A DNA stretch of 64,000 nucleotides from Streptomyces hyderabadensis (lineage in GTDB: Bacteria; Actinomycetota; Actinomycetes; Streptomycetales; Streptomycetaceae), in contig NZ_JAIOJZ010000039.1 of the NCBI RefSeq assembly GCF_020404845.1, forward strand, positions 1 to 64,000. The letters are read 5' to 3'. This document shows positions 51,574 to 59,543 of the stretch, in pieces (the stretch's first letter is position 1; each line of letters begins with the position of its first letter). The translations under genes and the position numbers were made by a program. The notes beneath the pieces were generated by a model. The model saw only the letters and a list, made by a program, of their open reading frames with translations. It searched no databases and had not been told where the DNA came from.

Positions 51574-53403
51574 ATGAACGTTATGGGGGACATGGCAAAT
51601 CTGTTCGGGACGGGGCGTTTTGCGCAGCCGTCCGGTGAACTGTCGGGTCAGGAGGCCGCGGACGAGGCTCAGGAGGCCGCCGACCAGGCCGCCGAGGAAG
51701 TGCGCCTGCGGGTCGCCGTCGACGGTGGTGACGTCGAGGCGATGAGCGTGCTCGGCGCGATGCTGCTGCGCCGCGGCGACTTCGACGGAGCCGAGTCCCA
51801 CCTGCGTGCCGCCACCGCGGCCGGCGACCGGGCCGCCGCCAACAACCTGGGCGTCCTGCTGCACCAGCGCGGGTACGCCGACGAGGCCGCCGGCTGGTGG
51901 CGCATCGCCGCCGTCGCCGGTTCCGCCGCCGCCGCGCACGCGCTGGGCCGGCACTTCCGCGAACGCGGGGACGAACCCGCCGCCGAGTACTGGCTGTGCC
52001 AGTCCGCGGAACAGGGCCACGTACTGGGCGCCTACGCGCTCGCCGACCTGCTGGAGCACCGCGGCGACGCCACCGGGTCCGAGCGGTGGATGCGGGCCGC
52101 GGCCGAGCGCGGGCACCGGGAAGCGGCGTACCGGCTGGCGCGGACGCTGGACCGGCGGGCCGGGCGGGACGGCGACGACAAGGCCGCCGCCCTCGCGGCC
52201 GACGAGGCCGAGCAGTGGTACCGGCAGGCCGCCGCGCGTGGCCACCGGCGGGGCGCGCTGCACCTGGGGACGATCCTGGAGAAGCGCGGGGAGCTGAAGG
52301 AGGCCGGCCGCTGGTACCTCACCTCCGCCAAGGACGGCGAGGCCCGCGCCGCCTGCGCGCTCGGCTTCCTGCTGCGGGACGCCGGGGACACCGAGAGCGC
52401 CGCCGTGTGGTGGCTGCGCGCCGCCCAGGACGGCGACGGCAACGCCGCCAACGCCCTGGGCGCACTGCACGCCGAGCGCGGCGAGCCGCAGACCGCGGAG
52501 CGCTGGTACCGGGCCGCGATGGACGCCGGTGACGACAACGGGGCGTACAACCTCGGACTGCTCTGCGCCGAGCAGGGCCGCACCACGCAGGCCGAGCAGT
52601 GGTACCGGCGGGCGGCCTACGCGGGGCACCGGGAGGCCTCGAACGCACTGGCCATCCTGCTGCTGCGCGCCGGGGACGAGAGCGGCGCCGAACCGTGGTT
52701 CTCCAAGGCCGCCGAGGCGGGCAGCGTCGACGCCGCCTTCAACCTCGGGATCCTGCACGCCGGGCGGAGCGAGGAGCGGACGGCGCTGCGCTGGTACGAG
52801 CGGGCCGCCGCGGCCGGGCACACCGAGGCGGCGCTCCAGGTCGGGATGGCGCGGCTGCGCGCCGGGGACGAGCGCGAGGCGGAGCGCTTCCTGCGCTGCG
52901 CGGCGGGGGGCGGCAGCGCGGAGGCCGCGTACCGGCTGGCGACGGTGCTGGACGCGCGCCGTCCACCGCCGCCCGCGCACGAGCTGGGCGAGCCGGCGCA
53001 GGAGAGGTCCGAGTGCGAGGAGTGGTACGAGCGGGCGGCCTCCCAGGGCCACCGGCGGGCCCAGGTGCGGGTCGGGATGCTCGCCGCGGCGCGGGGCGAC
53101 GTGGTGGAGGCCGCGCGGTGGTACCGGGAGGCGGCCGAGGCCGGGTCGCGCAACGGCGCGTTCAATCTGGGGCTGCTGCTGGCGCGCGAGGGGAGCGAGC
53201 CGGAGGCCGTCGTGTGGTGGCGCCGGGCGGCCGACGCCGGGCACGGGCGGGCGGCGCTGCGGCTGGCGCTGGTCTTCGCGCGGCGGGGGGAGCTGGCGGA
53301 GGGGCAGCGCTGGGCGGACCTAGCGGTGTCGCTGGGGCCGGCGGAGGTGGGGGAGCGGGCGGCGCGGCTGCGGGACGCGTTGCGGCAGGAGCTGTCGGCG
53401 TGA
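51574..53403 (+). CDS. Sel1-like / TPR repeat protein
   Basis: A 609-residue soluble solenoid built from about 14 Sel1-like repeats of ~36-39 residues. Each contains AxxxLGxLLxxRGDxxxAExWxRxAAxxG-type helices; only the first ~40 residues fall outside the array. Such proteins are protein-interaction scaffolds. The ATG at 51574 is used; an ATG at 51583 is also possible, and neither has a strong Shine-Dalgarno sequence. The gene is flanked by two inverted, identical tRNA-fMet genes with their terminators and looks transcriptionally isolated. Codon use is normal for the genome. The partner is unknown. Confidence 0.88.
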   Translation: MNVMGDMANLFGTGRFAQPSGELSGQEAADEAQEAADQAAEEVRLRVAVDGGDVEAMSVLGAMLLRRGDFDGAESHLRAATAAGDRAAANNLGVLLHQRGYADEAAGWWRIAAVAGSAAAAHALGRHFRERGDEPAAEYWLCQSAEQGHVLGAYALADLLEHRGDATGSERWMRAAAERGHREAAYRLARTLDRRAGRDGDDKAAALAADEAEQWYRQAAARGHRRGALHLGTILEKRGELKEAGRWYLTSAKDGEARAACALGFLLRDAGDTESAAVWWLRAAQDGDGNAANALGALHAERGEPQTAERWYRAAMDAGDDNGAYNLGLLCAEQGRTTQAEQWYRRAAYAGHREASNALAILLLRAGDESGAEPWFSKAAEAGSVDAAFNLGILHAGRSEERTALRWYERAAAAGHTEAALQVGMARLRAGDEREAERFLRCAAGGGSAEAAYRLATVLDARRPPPPAHELGEPAQERSECEEWYERAASQGHRRAQVRVGMLAAARGDVVEAARWYREAAEAGSRNGAFNLGLLLAREGSEPEAVVWWRRAADAGHGRAALRLALVFARRGELAEGQRWADLAVSLGPAEVGERAARLRDALRQELSA

Positions 53404-53450
53404 CGCTGCGCTGAGCTTGGGTGCCTGACGCTGCGCTGAGCTTGGGTGCC
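53401..53450. repeat. 25-bp perfect tandem duplication after the Sel1 gene
   Basis: Two identical 25-bp units (53401-53425 and 53426-53450) start at the TGA stop of the Sel1 gene. A second short duplication of 20 bp lies downstream (53514-53533 and 53538-53557). The intergenic region is therefore made largely of local duplications. Confidence 0.85.
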
Positions 53451-53564
53451 TTTTGAAGGTGCCGGCGCTTGCCGGGTGCCGCTGCGCCCACCCGTGCCGC
53501 CCCAGCGGCACGACTGCCCGCAGCTGCGGCGGCGCGGCTGCCCGCAGCTGCGGCGGCATACACC

Positions 53565-53595
53565 TAGGGCCGGAATCCTTTGGATTCCGGCCCTA
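53565..53595 (-). terminator. 14-bp hairpin after tRNA-fMet copy 2
   Basis: The arms TAGGGCCGGAATCC (53565-53578) and GGATTCCGGCCCTA (53582-53595) enclose a 3-nt loop, 10 nt downstream of the minus-strand tRNA. It resembles, but does not copy, the terminator of the other tRNA gene. Confidence 0.88.
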
Positions 53596-53604
53596 AGTCT
53601 TCAG

Positions 53605-53678
53605 TAGCGGGGACAGGATTTGAACCTGCGACCTCTGGGTTATGAGCCCAGCGAGCTACCGAGCTGCTCCACCCCGCG
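53605..53678 (-). tRNA. Initiator tRNA-fMet (CAT), copy 2
   Basis: Identical over all 74 nt to the copy at 51270-51343, but on the opposite strand, with the same C1:T72 mismatch and G:C-rich anticodon stem. The identity continues for 6 nt (CTGAAG) past the 3' end. The two genes form an inverted repeat around the Sel1 gene. Confidence 0.97.
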
Positions 53679-53727
53679 TCGATGAATGGAACACTACGTC
53701 AATACGAAGACGAGAAGCAAATCCCGC

Positions 53728-54144
53728 TCACGCCGCCGCGCAGTTCGGGCAGGTGCCGCGGTACGTCACCTCGACGTCCGACACCGTGAAGCCGAAGCGC
53801 TCCGAGTCGGGGAGGTCGGCCAGCGGGTTGCCGGTCGGGTGGACGTCGCGGATGGCGCCGCACTGGGCACAGACCAGGTGGTGGTGCGGCCGGTGCGCGT
53901 TCGGGTCGTAGCGCTTGGCGCGCTTGTCCGTCGCGACCTCGAGCACCTCGCCGAGTGAGACCAGCTCGCCCAGCGTGTTGTAGACGGTCGCCCTGGAGAT
54001 CTCGGGGAGCCTCGCCACGGCCCGGGAGTGCACCTCGTCGGCCGTCAGGTGGACGTGTTCGCCGTCGAGGACCTCGGCCACCACGCGCCGCTGCGCGGTC
54101 ATGCGCCAACCGCGCCCGCGCAGCCGTTCCAGAAGGTCACTCAT
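53728..54144 (-). CDS. Fur-family regulator (CatR/PerR-like)
   Basis: A 138-residue Fur-type metalloregulator. The winged helix contains RMTAQRRVVAEVL (~14-26) and ISRATVYNTLGELV (~49-62), and the dimerisation domain has PHHHLVCAQCGAIRDV (~86-101). Two CxxC pairs (CAQC and CPNC at the C-terminus) form the structural zinc site. The ATG at 54144 is used because TAGGCT (54157-54152 on this strand) ends 7 nt upstream, implying a leaderless mRNA; the ATG at 54150 would lie only 1 nt from the -10 box. It is divergent from the catalase gene with a perfect palindromic operator between them, so it probably represses the catalase, and perhaps itself, until peroxide is sensed. Confidence 0.9.
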   Translation of the reverse strand: MSDLLERLRGRGWRMTAQRRVVAEVLDGEHVHLTADEVHSRAVARLPEISRATVYNTLGELVSLGEVLEVATDKRAKRYDPNAHRPHHHLVCAQCGAIRDVHPTGNPLADLPDSERFGFTVSDVEVTYRGTCPNCAAA

Positions 54145-54205
54145 ACGCATCAGCCTAACAGCAAGGGGGACCAGGTCCCGAACAGGTGTGACTTTGGAGT
54201 CCTGC

Positions 54206-54233
54206 TTGACTTAGACATTGTCTATTGTAGGAT
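54206..54233 (+). promoter_or_regulatory. Catalase promoter with embedded Fur/PerR-type operator
   Basis: -35 TTGACT (54206-54211) and -10 TAGGAT (54228-54233) are separated by 16 nt. The spacer begins with the perfect palindrome TAGACATTGTCTA (54212-54224, 6-1-6), the form of PerR/CatR boxes. A repressor bound there would block RNA polymerase directly. This short AT-rich stretch stands out from its surroundings. Confidence 0.88.
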
Positions 54234-54297
54234 CGAGCATGGCATTAGCCAAGAGACAGAACGTGCAGGACTGCCAGGATTGGCACAGGAGGAGCTT

Positions 54298-55749
54298 GTG
54301 ACTCAGGGACCGCTCACTACGGAGACAGGTGCTCCCGTAGCCGACAACCAGAACAGTGAGACCGCGGGCGTCGGCGGCCCCGTGCTCGTCCAGGACCAGC
54401 TCCTGCTGGAGAAGCTGGCCCACTTCAACCGGGAGCGCATCCCGGAGCGCGTCGTGCACGCCCGCGGCGCCGGCGCCTACGGCACCTTCACGGTCACCGC
54501 CGACGTCACCCCGTACACGCGTGCGGCCTTCCTCTCCGAGGTCGGCAAGGAGACGGAGACCTTCCTCCGCTTCTCCACCGTGGCCGGCAACCTGGGCGCG
54601 GCGGACGCCGTCCGGGACCCGCGCGGCTTCTCGCTGAAGTTCTACACCGAGGAGGGCAACTACGACCTCGTCGGCAACAACACCCCGGTGTTCTTCATCA
54701 AGGACGCCATCAAGTTCCCGGACTTCATCCACACCCAGAAGCGCGACCCCTACACGGGTTCGACCGAGATGGACAACGTCTGGGACTTCTGGAGCCTGTC
54801 GCCGGAGTCGACGCACCAGGTGACCTGGCTGTTCGGGGACCGCGGCATCCCGGCGTCGTACCGCCACATGGACGGCTTCGGCTCGCACACCTACCAGTGG
54901 AACAACGAGGCGGGCGAGGCCTTCTGGGTCAAGTACCACTTCAAGACCGACCAGGGCATCAAGAACCTCACCCAGGCCGAGGCCGACAAGCTCGCCGGTG
55001 AGGACCCCGACTCCCACCAGCGCGACCTGCGCGAGGCCATCGAGCGCGGCGACTTCCCGTCCTGGACCGTCGGCGTCCAGATCATGCCCGTGGCCGAGGC
55101 GGCGACGTACCGGTTCAACCCGTTCGACCTGACCAAGGTGTGGCCGCACGCGGACTACCCGATCGTCTGGTTCGGCAAGCTGGAGCTCAACCGCAACCCG
55201 GAGAACATCTTCGCCGAGGTCGAGCAGTCGATCTTCTCCCCGGCGCACTTCGTGCCCGGCATCGGCCCGTCGCCGGACAAGATGCTCCAGGGCCGCCTCT
55301 TCGCCTACGGCGACGCCCACCGCTACCGCGTCGGCATCAACGCCGACCAGCTGCCGGTGAACCGCCCGCACGCCACCGTGGCGCGCACCAACTCCCGTGA
55401 CGGCCACCTGTACGACGGCCGGCACAAGGGCGCGAAGAACTACGAGCCGAACAGCTTCGGCGGTCCGTTCCAGACGGACCGGGCCCTGTGGCAGCCGGTC
55501 GCGGTCTCCGGCGTCACCGGCGAGAGCGCGGCGCCCTCGCACGCCGAGGACGACGACTTCGTCCAGGCGGGCAATCTCTACCGGTTGATGACGGAGGAGG
55601 AGAAGGGCCGCCTGGTCGACAACCTGGCGGGCGCCATCTCCAAGGTCTCGCGCGAGGACATCGTCGAGCGCGCGATCGACAACTTCCGTCGGGCCGACGG
55701 TGACTTCGGCAAGCGGCTGGAGGCCGCGGTCCAGGCCCTGCGCGGCTGA
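54298..55749 (+). CDS. Monofunctional heme catalase
   Basis: A 483-residue small-subunit heme catalase that converts hydrogen peroxide to water and oxygen in the cytoplasm. The catalytic histidine is in RVVHARGAGAYG (~50), the asparagine in NNTPVFFIKD (~123) and the proximal heme tyrosine in RLFAYGDAHRYR (~336). SPDKMLQGRL and the final VERAIDNF helix are typical. The GTG at 54298 has AGGAGG 5 nt upstream, giving a ~58-nt leader. It is controlled by the embedded operator and the divergent Fur-family gene, and ends in a strong terminator. Confidence 0.96.
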   Translation: MTQGPLTTETGAPVADNQNSETAGVGGPVLVQDQLLLEKLAHFNRERIPERVVHARGAGAYGTFTVTADVTPYTRAAFLSEVGKETETFLRFSTVAGNLGAADAVRDPRGFSLKFYTEEGNYDLVGNNTPVFFIKDAIKFPDFIHTQKRDPYTGSTEMDNVWDFWSLSPESTHQVTWLFGDRGIPASYRHMDGFGSHTYQWNNEAGEAFWVKYHFKTDQGIKNLTQAEADKLAGEDPDSHQRDLREAIERGDFPSWTVGVQIMPVAEAATYRFNPFDLTKVWPHADYPIVWFGKLELNRNPENIFAEVEQSIFSPAHFVPGIGPSPDKMLQGRLFAYGDAHRYRVGINADQLPVNRPHATVARTNSRDGHLYDGRHKGAKNYEPNSFGGPFQTDRALWQPVAVSGVTGESAAPSHAEDDDFVQAGNLYRLMTEEEKGRLVDNLAGAISKVSREDIVERAIDNFRRADGDFGKRLEAAVQALRG

Positions 55750-55779
55750 CATCCAGCACTGGACCGCTTGCCGTAGCGG

Positions 55780-55813
55780 CGGGCCGGATCCCCGGGGACG
55801 GGGGTCCGGCCCG
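55780..55813 (+). terminator. Terminator of the catalase gene
   Basis: A 13-bp stem (55780-55792 with 55801-55813, one T-G wobble) lies 31 nt after the catalase stop and before the convergent CBS-domain gene. Confidence 0.85.
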
Positions 55814-55866
55814 TTCGTCGTCGCGCCGGGGCCCCGTTGCGCGCCGCTCGGTCTGCTCGGGCGCGC

Positions 55867-56274
55867 TCAGGCGGTCACCACCGGCGCGTTGTGCGGAGCG
55901 CGCGCCGGTGCCCAGCGGCGGATGATGTCGCGCACCGAGACGATGCCGACGGGCTCGCCGCCGTCCAGGACGATGAGGTGGCGGAAGCCGCCGTGCGCCA
56001 TCGCGCCCGCCGCCTCCTCCACGGTCCAGGTCGGGGCGGCGAAGACGACGTCGGTGGTGGTGTGGCCGTGGGCGCGCTCGGTGTCCGGGTCCTGGCCCCG
56101 GCCCACCGAGACGAGGACGTCGCGTTCGGTGAGGATGCCGATGCCGTCGGCGTCGGGGTCGTACACCACGGCCGCGCCGACGCGGCGGGCGGACATCAGG
56201 GCGGCGGCCTGGCGGAGTGTGTGGGCGGGACCGATGGTGAGGACGACCGTGCTCATGACTTCGCGGACGAGCAT
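55867..56274 (-). CDS. CBS-domain pair protein
   Basis: A 135-residue protein consisting of two CBS domains (~5-60 and ~72-128), with VREVMSTVVLTIGPAHTL, GIGILTERDVLVSVGRG and GIVSVRDIIRRW. Such Bateman modules bind adenosyl ligands and often regulate partner proteins in trans. The ATG at 56274 was chosen because MLVREVMS is the usual family start and GGCAGGAGG lies upstream. It converges with the catalase gene. The partner is unknown. Confidence 0.9.
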   Translation of the reverse strand: MLVREVMSTVVLTIGPAHTLRQAAALMSARRVGAAVVYDPDADGIGILTERDVLVSVGRGQDPDTERAHGHTTTDVVFAAPTWTVEEAAGAMAHGGFRHLIVLDGGEPVGIVSVRDIIRRWAPARAPHNAPVVTA

Positions 56275-56406
56275 GGGTGGAGCCACCTCCTGCCGGTGAA
56301 CCACGAGTTAGTTCATGGATTCACAAGTTCACAAGTGGGGGGACTCTCAGAGTGGCAGGTAAAGCACGGGTCAACAAGGGGGCGTGGAGGGGGAGTCGGC
56401 AGACGC

Positions 56407-57207
56407 TCAGTAGCGCTGGTTGAGAAACCCGAGCAGCTCGTCGTGGAGCCGGCCGTTCGACGCGGCCGCGTTGCCGCTGTGCGGGCCGGGGCGGCCGTCG
56501 AGGCCGGTGAAGGTGCCCCCGGCCTCCGTGACGATGATCGCGTTCGCGGCCATGTCCCAGAGGGAGAGTTCGGGTTCGGCGCAGATGTCCACCGAGCCCT
56601 CGGCGACCATCATGTACGGCCAGAAGTCGCCGTACGCGCGCGTGCGCCACACCGCGCGGGTCAGGTCCAGGAAGCCGTCCAGCCGGCCCTGCTCCTCCCA
56701 GCCGCTCAGCGAGGAGTACGCGAAGGAGGCGTCGGAGAGCGTGGAGACCTGGGAGACGTGGATCCGGGAGGCGGAGGTCAGACTGCGGCCCGTGAACGCG
56801 CCGTGGTCCTGGACCGCCCACCAGCGGCGGCCGAGGGCGGGCGCCGAGACCAGGCCGACGACCGGCTGGTAGCCGCCCTCCCTGGCCTCCATCAGCGCGA
56901 TGAGGGTCGCCCAGACGGGGACGCCGCGGACGTAGTTCTTGGTGCCGTCGATCGGGTCGACCACCCAGCGGCGCGGGCCGGTGCCCGCCGCGCCGAACTC
57001 CTCGCCGTGCACCGAGTCGCGGGGGCGGGCGCGGGCGAGGTGACCGCGGATGAGCTCCTCGGCGGCCTTGTCCGCCTCGCTCACCGGGGTCATGTCCGGC
57101 TTCGTCTCGACCTTCAGGTCGAGTGCCTTGAAGCGGTCCATCGTCGCGGCGTCGGCGGCGTCGGCGAGAACGTGGGCGAGGCGGAGGTCGTCGAGGTAAT
57201 CGGGCAT
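56407..57207 (-). CDS. hisN: Histidinol-phosphatase (inositol-monophosphatase fold)
   Basis: A 266-residue IMPase-family magnesium phosphatase of the HisN type, which performs the penultimate step of histidine biosynthesis. The metal site is in VHGEEFG (~67-73) and WVVDPIDGTKNYVRG (~81-95), and the second Asp motif is in SLWDMAANAIIVTEAGG (~218-234). DFWPYMMVAEGSVDI (~193-207) is typical of HisN rather than inositol phosphatases. The ATG at 57207 begins MPDYLDDLRLAHVLAD. It is isolated from other his genes, as is usual in Actinobacteria. Confidence 0.9.
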   Translation of the reverse strand: MPDYLDDLRLAHVLADAADAATMDRFKALDLKVETKPDMTPVSEADKAAEELIRGHLARARPRDSVHGEEFGAAGTGPRRWVVDPIDGTKNYVRGVPVWATLIALMEAREGGYQPVVGLVSAPALGRRWWAVQDHGAFTGRSLTSASRIHVSQVSTLSDASFAYSSLSGWEEQGRLDGFLDLTRAVWRTRAYGDFWPYMMVAEGSVDICAEPELSLWDMAANAIIVTEAGGTFTGLDGRPGPHSGNAAASNGRLHDELLGFLNQRY

Positions 57208-57364
57208 GGCGTCACGCTATCTGTCGCGGGCGGGGCGGGGCCACCAGGGGTTTGGCGGGCGTGGCGGGCAACGGCACGGCGGCGGGAGGCGGCGCGGGGA
57301 CCCTTGACAGTGCCCCCATACCCGTCAAATCTGGCAGCAAGTCGCTCGGCCGAGGGAGGCGAGG

Positions 57365-57976
57365 GTGCCTGCAGCCCGGGAGTCCCTGCTCGATGCCGCT
57401 TACACGGCGCTGGCGCGCCGGCCCTGGTCCGCCGTGCGGATGGTGGACGTGGCGGCGTCCGCCGGGGTGTCCCGGCAGACCCTCTACAACGAGTTCGGCA
57501 GCAAGGACGGCCTCGCCCGGGCCCTCGTGCGACGGGAGGCCGACGGCTACCTCGCCGGGGTGGAACGGGCGCTTGCCGGGGCCAGCGACCCGCGCGAGCG
57601 ACTCACCGCCACCGCCGAGTGGGTGATGTCGGCGGCCCATGACAACGCGCTGGTCCGGGCCATGATCACGGGCTGCTGGAGCGAGCGGCTGCCCGCGCCG
57701 GCGCTGACGGCGGTGCCCTCGTCCTCCGCGGTGCCGGCCCAACGGCGGGCGGACGGGCCGCTGCCCTCGCCCGGCGACTTCGTGGGCCTCGTGCGCGACC
57801 GTGCCGTGGTCGTCCTGGGCGGCGCCGGTCCGCTCCCGCCGCCGGACGCCGCCGAACTGGCCCGCTCCTGCGAACTGGCCGTACGGATCGCCCTCTCCTG
57901 CGTCGCCGCGCCGCCCTCCGAGGGCGGGGTGGCGGACCTCCTGCGCACCGTGCTGCCGCGCCGGTTGACGGTGTAG
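57365..57976 (+). CDS. TetR-family regulator
   Basis: A 203-residue TetR-type protein. The DNA-binding domain covers ~5-50 (ESLLDAAYTALARRP, then VRMVDVAASAGVSRQTLYNE), and a helical ligand domain follows. The GTG at 57365 has GAGGCGAGG upstream. It lies convergent with the sugE gene and divergent from hisN. Control of sugE is possible but not shown; the nearest operator candidates were not clear. Confidence 0.88.
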   Translation: MPAARESLLDAAYTALARRPWSAVRMVDVAASAGVSRQTLYNEFGSKDGLARALVRREADGYLAGVERALAGASDPRERLTATAEWVMSAAHDNALVRAMITGCWSERLPAPALTAVPSSSAVPAQRRADGPLPSPGDFVGLVRDRAVVVLGGAGPLPPPDAAELARSCELAVRIALSCVAAPPSEGGVADLLRTVLPRRLTV

Positions 57977-58023
57977 CGACCGGGCGGGGCCGGGGCGGGG
58001 CCGCGGGCGTCCCTGGCGGCGGC

Positions 58024-58347
58024 CTAGTGCGCCGAGCCGGACAGCTGCAGCCCGATCACGCCGATGATGACCAGGCTGATCGAGACGATCTTCAGGGTCG
58101 AGACCAGGTCGCCGAGGAAGACCATGCCGTAGATGGCGGTGCCCGCCGCGCCGATGCCGGTCCACACCGCGTACGCGGGGCCGACGTCGAGCTTCTTCAG
58201 GGACATCGTCAGCAGGCCGAAACTGCCCAGCGCGAAGGCGCAGAAGGCGATGGTGGGCCAGAGCCGGGTGAAGCCGTGCGACAGCTTCAGACAGACGGCG
58301 AAGCCGGTTTCGAGCACTCCGGCCACTATGACCAGCAGCCACGCCAT
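58024..58347 (-). CDS. sugE: SMR transporter of the SugE/Gdx (guanidinium exporter) type
   Basis: A 107-residue four-helix small multidrug resistance protein. The central glutamate is in VAGVLETGFAV (~8-18), and the Gdx/SugE signature KLSHGFTRLWP (~21-31) and AYAVWTGIGAAGT (~58-70) are present. That points to proton-coupled guanidinium export rather than broad drug efflux. The protein works as a dual-topology dimer, and no partner SMR gene is adjacent. The ATG at 58347 has GGAGGACAA upstream. A set of short repeats lies in the leader region. Confidence 0.9.
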   Translation of the reverse strand: MAWLLVIVAGVLETGFAVCLKLSHGFTRLWPTIAFCAFALGSFGLLTMSLKKLDVGPAYAVWTGIGAAGTAIYGMVFLGDLVSTLKIVSISLVIIGVIGLQLSGSAH

Positions 58348-58400
58348 GTCTTGTCCTCCCGTGGTCCCCTACCGCGACCGCTGCGTCGATGTCGACGGAG

Positions 58401-58443
58401 GCTACGTCCGACCACACCCTCGTCCGACCACGCCTCGTCCGGC
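58401..58443 (-). repeat. Three CGGACG-type direct repeats upstream of sugE
   Basis: On the minus strand, GGTCGGACG/GCCGGACGAGG-type units recur three times at 15-16 bp spacing (plus-strand cgtccg at 58405, 58421 and 58436), 60-95 nt before the sugE start. They may be regulator sites or RNA elements. The motif CGGACGAGG resembles part of guanidine-III riboswitches, but the full fold is not seen. Confidence 0.45.
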
Positions 58444-58517
58444 TTTGCTCTTACTTGGTTCCGGCTTGGTGCGATTATGCACTTACCGGTTGCACGGCAC
58501 GGCAAACAACGCGGGGG

Positions 58518-59531
58518 TCAGTCCCCTTCCTTGCGTTCCCGCGTCGACAGCAGTCGGCGCAGCGAGTACAGCCGGGCCGGGTCGGCGTGTCCCTCGGCGA
58601 CCCAGGCGTCCAGCGCGCAGTCGGGCTCGTCGTGGCTGCAGGCCCGCGGACAGCCCTCAGTGCCGGGCACCAGGTCGGGGAAGGCGTTGATCACCCGGGA
58701 CGGGTCGATGTGCGCCAGCCCGAACGACCGTACGCCCGGGGTGTCGACGACCCAGCCGCCCTCCGCGGAGGACAGCGGCAGGGCGAGGGCGGAGGTCGTG
58801 GTGTGCCGGCCGCGACCCGTCACCGCGTTCACATGCCCCGTCACCCGGCGGCGGTCCTCCGGCACCAGGGTGTTGACCAGGGTCGTCTTGCCGACGCCGG
58901 AGTGGCCGACGAAAGCCGTGATCCTCCCGTCCAGGTGCTCGCGCACCAGGTCCGCGGCGGCGCCGTTCTCCAGCCCCTCCCGGCTGGTCACGACGTACGG
59001 GATGTCCAACGCGCCGTACAGCTCAAGGAGTTCGTCCGGCGGTGCCAGGTCCGACTTGGTCATCACCAGCAGCGGTGTGAGGCCGCCGTCGAACGCCGCG
59101 ACCAGGCAGCGGTCGATGAGGCGCGGGCGCGGCTCGGGGTCGGCGAGGGCGGTGACGATGGCGAGCTGGTCGGCGTTGGCGACGACCACCCGCTCGTAGG
59201 GGTCGTCGTCGTCCGCCGTGCGGCGCAGTACGGAGGCGCGCTCCTCGATGCGGACGATCCGCGCGAGGGTGTCCTTCCTGCCGGACAGGTCGCCGACGAG
59301 GGCCACCCGGTCGCCGACGACCGCCGCCTTGCGGCCCAGCTCACGGGCCTTCATCGCCATGACGACGCGGTCCTCGACCAGGCAGGTCAGCCGGCCGCGG
59401 TCCACCGTGAGAACCAGGCCGGGCGCGGCGTCCTCGTGCTTGGGCCGGATGTGGGTGCGCGGCCGGTTGCCCTTGCGGTTCGGGCGGGTGCGGATGTCGT
59501 CCTCGTCGGTGTGCTTGCCGTAGCGGCGCAT
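58518..59531 (-). CDS. rsgA: Ribosome small-subunit-dependent GTPase A
   Basis: A 337-residue circularly permuted GTPase that acts in late 30S maturation. The N-terminal OB fold (~30-105) is followed by G4 TKSD (~158), then G1 GHSGVGKTT (~209-217) and G3 DTPG (~263), in the permuted order typical of RsgA. The C-terminal zinc finger reads CPRACSHDEPDC (~292-303). It starts 13 nt after the aroA stop, so the two are co-transcribed, as in mycobacteria (Rv3227-Rv3228). The basic N-terminal tail binds RNA. Confidence 0.95.
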   Translation of the reverse strand: MRRYGKHTDEDDIRTRPNRKGNRPRTHIRPKHEDAAPGLVLTVDRGRLTCLVEDRVVMAMKARELGRKAAVVGDRVALVGDLSGRKDTLARIVRIEERASVLRRTADDDDPYERVVVANADQLAIVTALADPEPRPRLIDRCLVAAFDGGLTPLLVMTKSDLAPPDELLELYGALDIPYVVTSREGLENGAAADLVREHLDGRITAFVGHSGVGKTTLVNTLVPEDRRRVTGHVNAVTGRGRHTTTSALALPLSSAEGGWVVDTPGVRSFGLAHIDPSRVINAFPDLVPGTEGCPRACSHDEPDCALDAWVAEGHADPARLYSLRRLLSTRERKEGD

Positions 59532-59543
59532 GGCGAACCGTCC

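Noticed and set aside
51270..53678. Genomic island or prophage using tRNA-fMet as attachment site
   Set aside because: No integrase, excisionase or phage gene lies between or beside the tRNA genes, and codon use of the enclosed Sel1 gene is normal.
58348..58500. Guanidine-III riboswitch as a called feature
   Set aside because: Motif fragments are present, but the required stem and pseudoknot partners could not be paired by eye. It is kept only as a finding.
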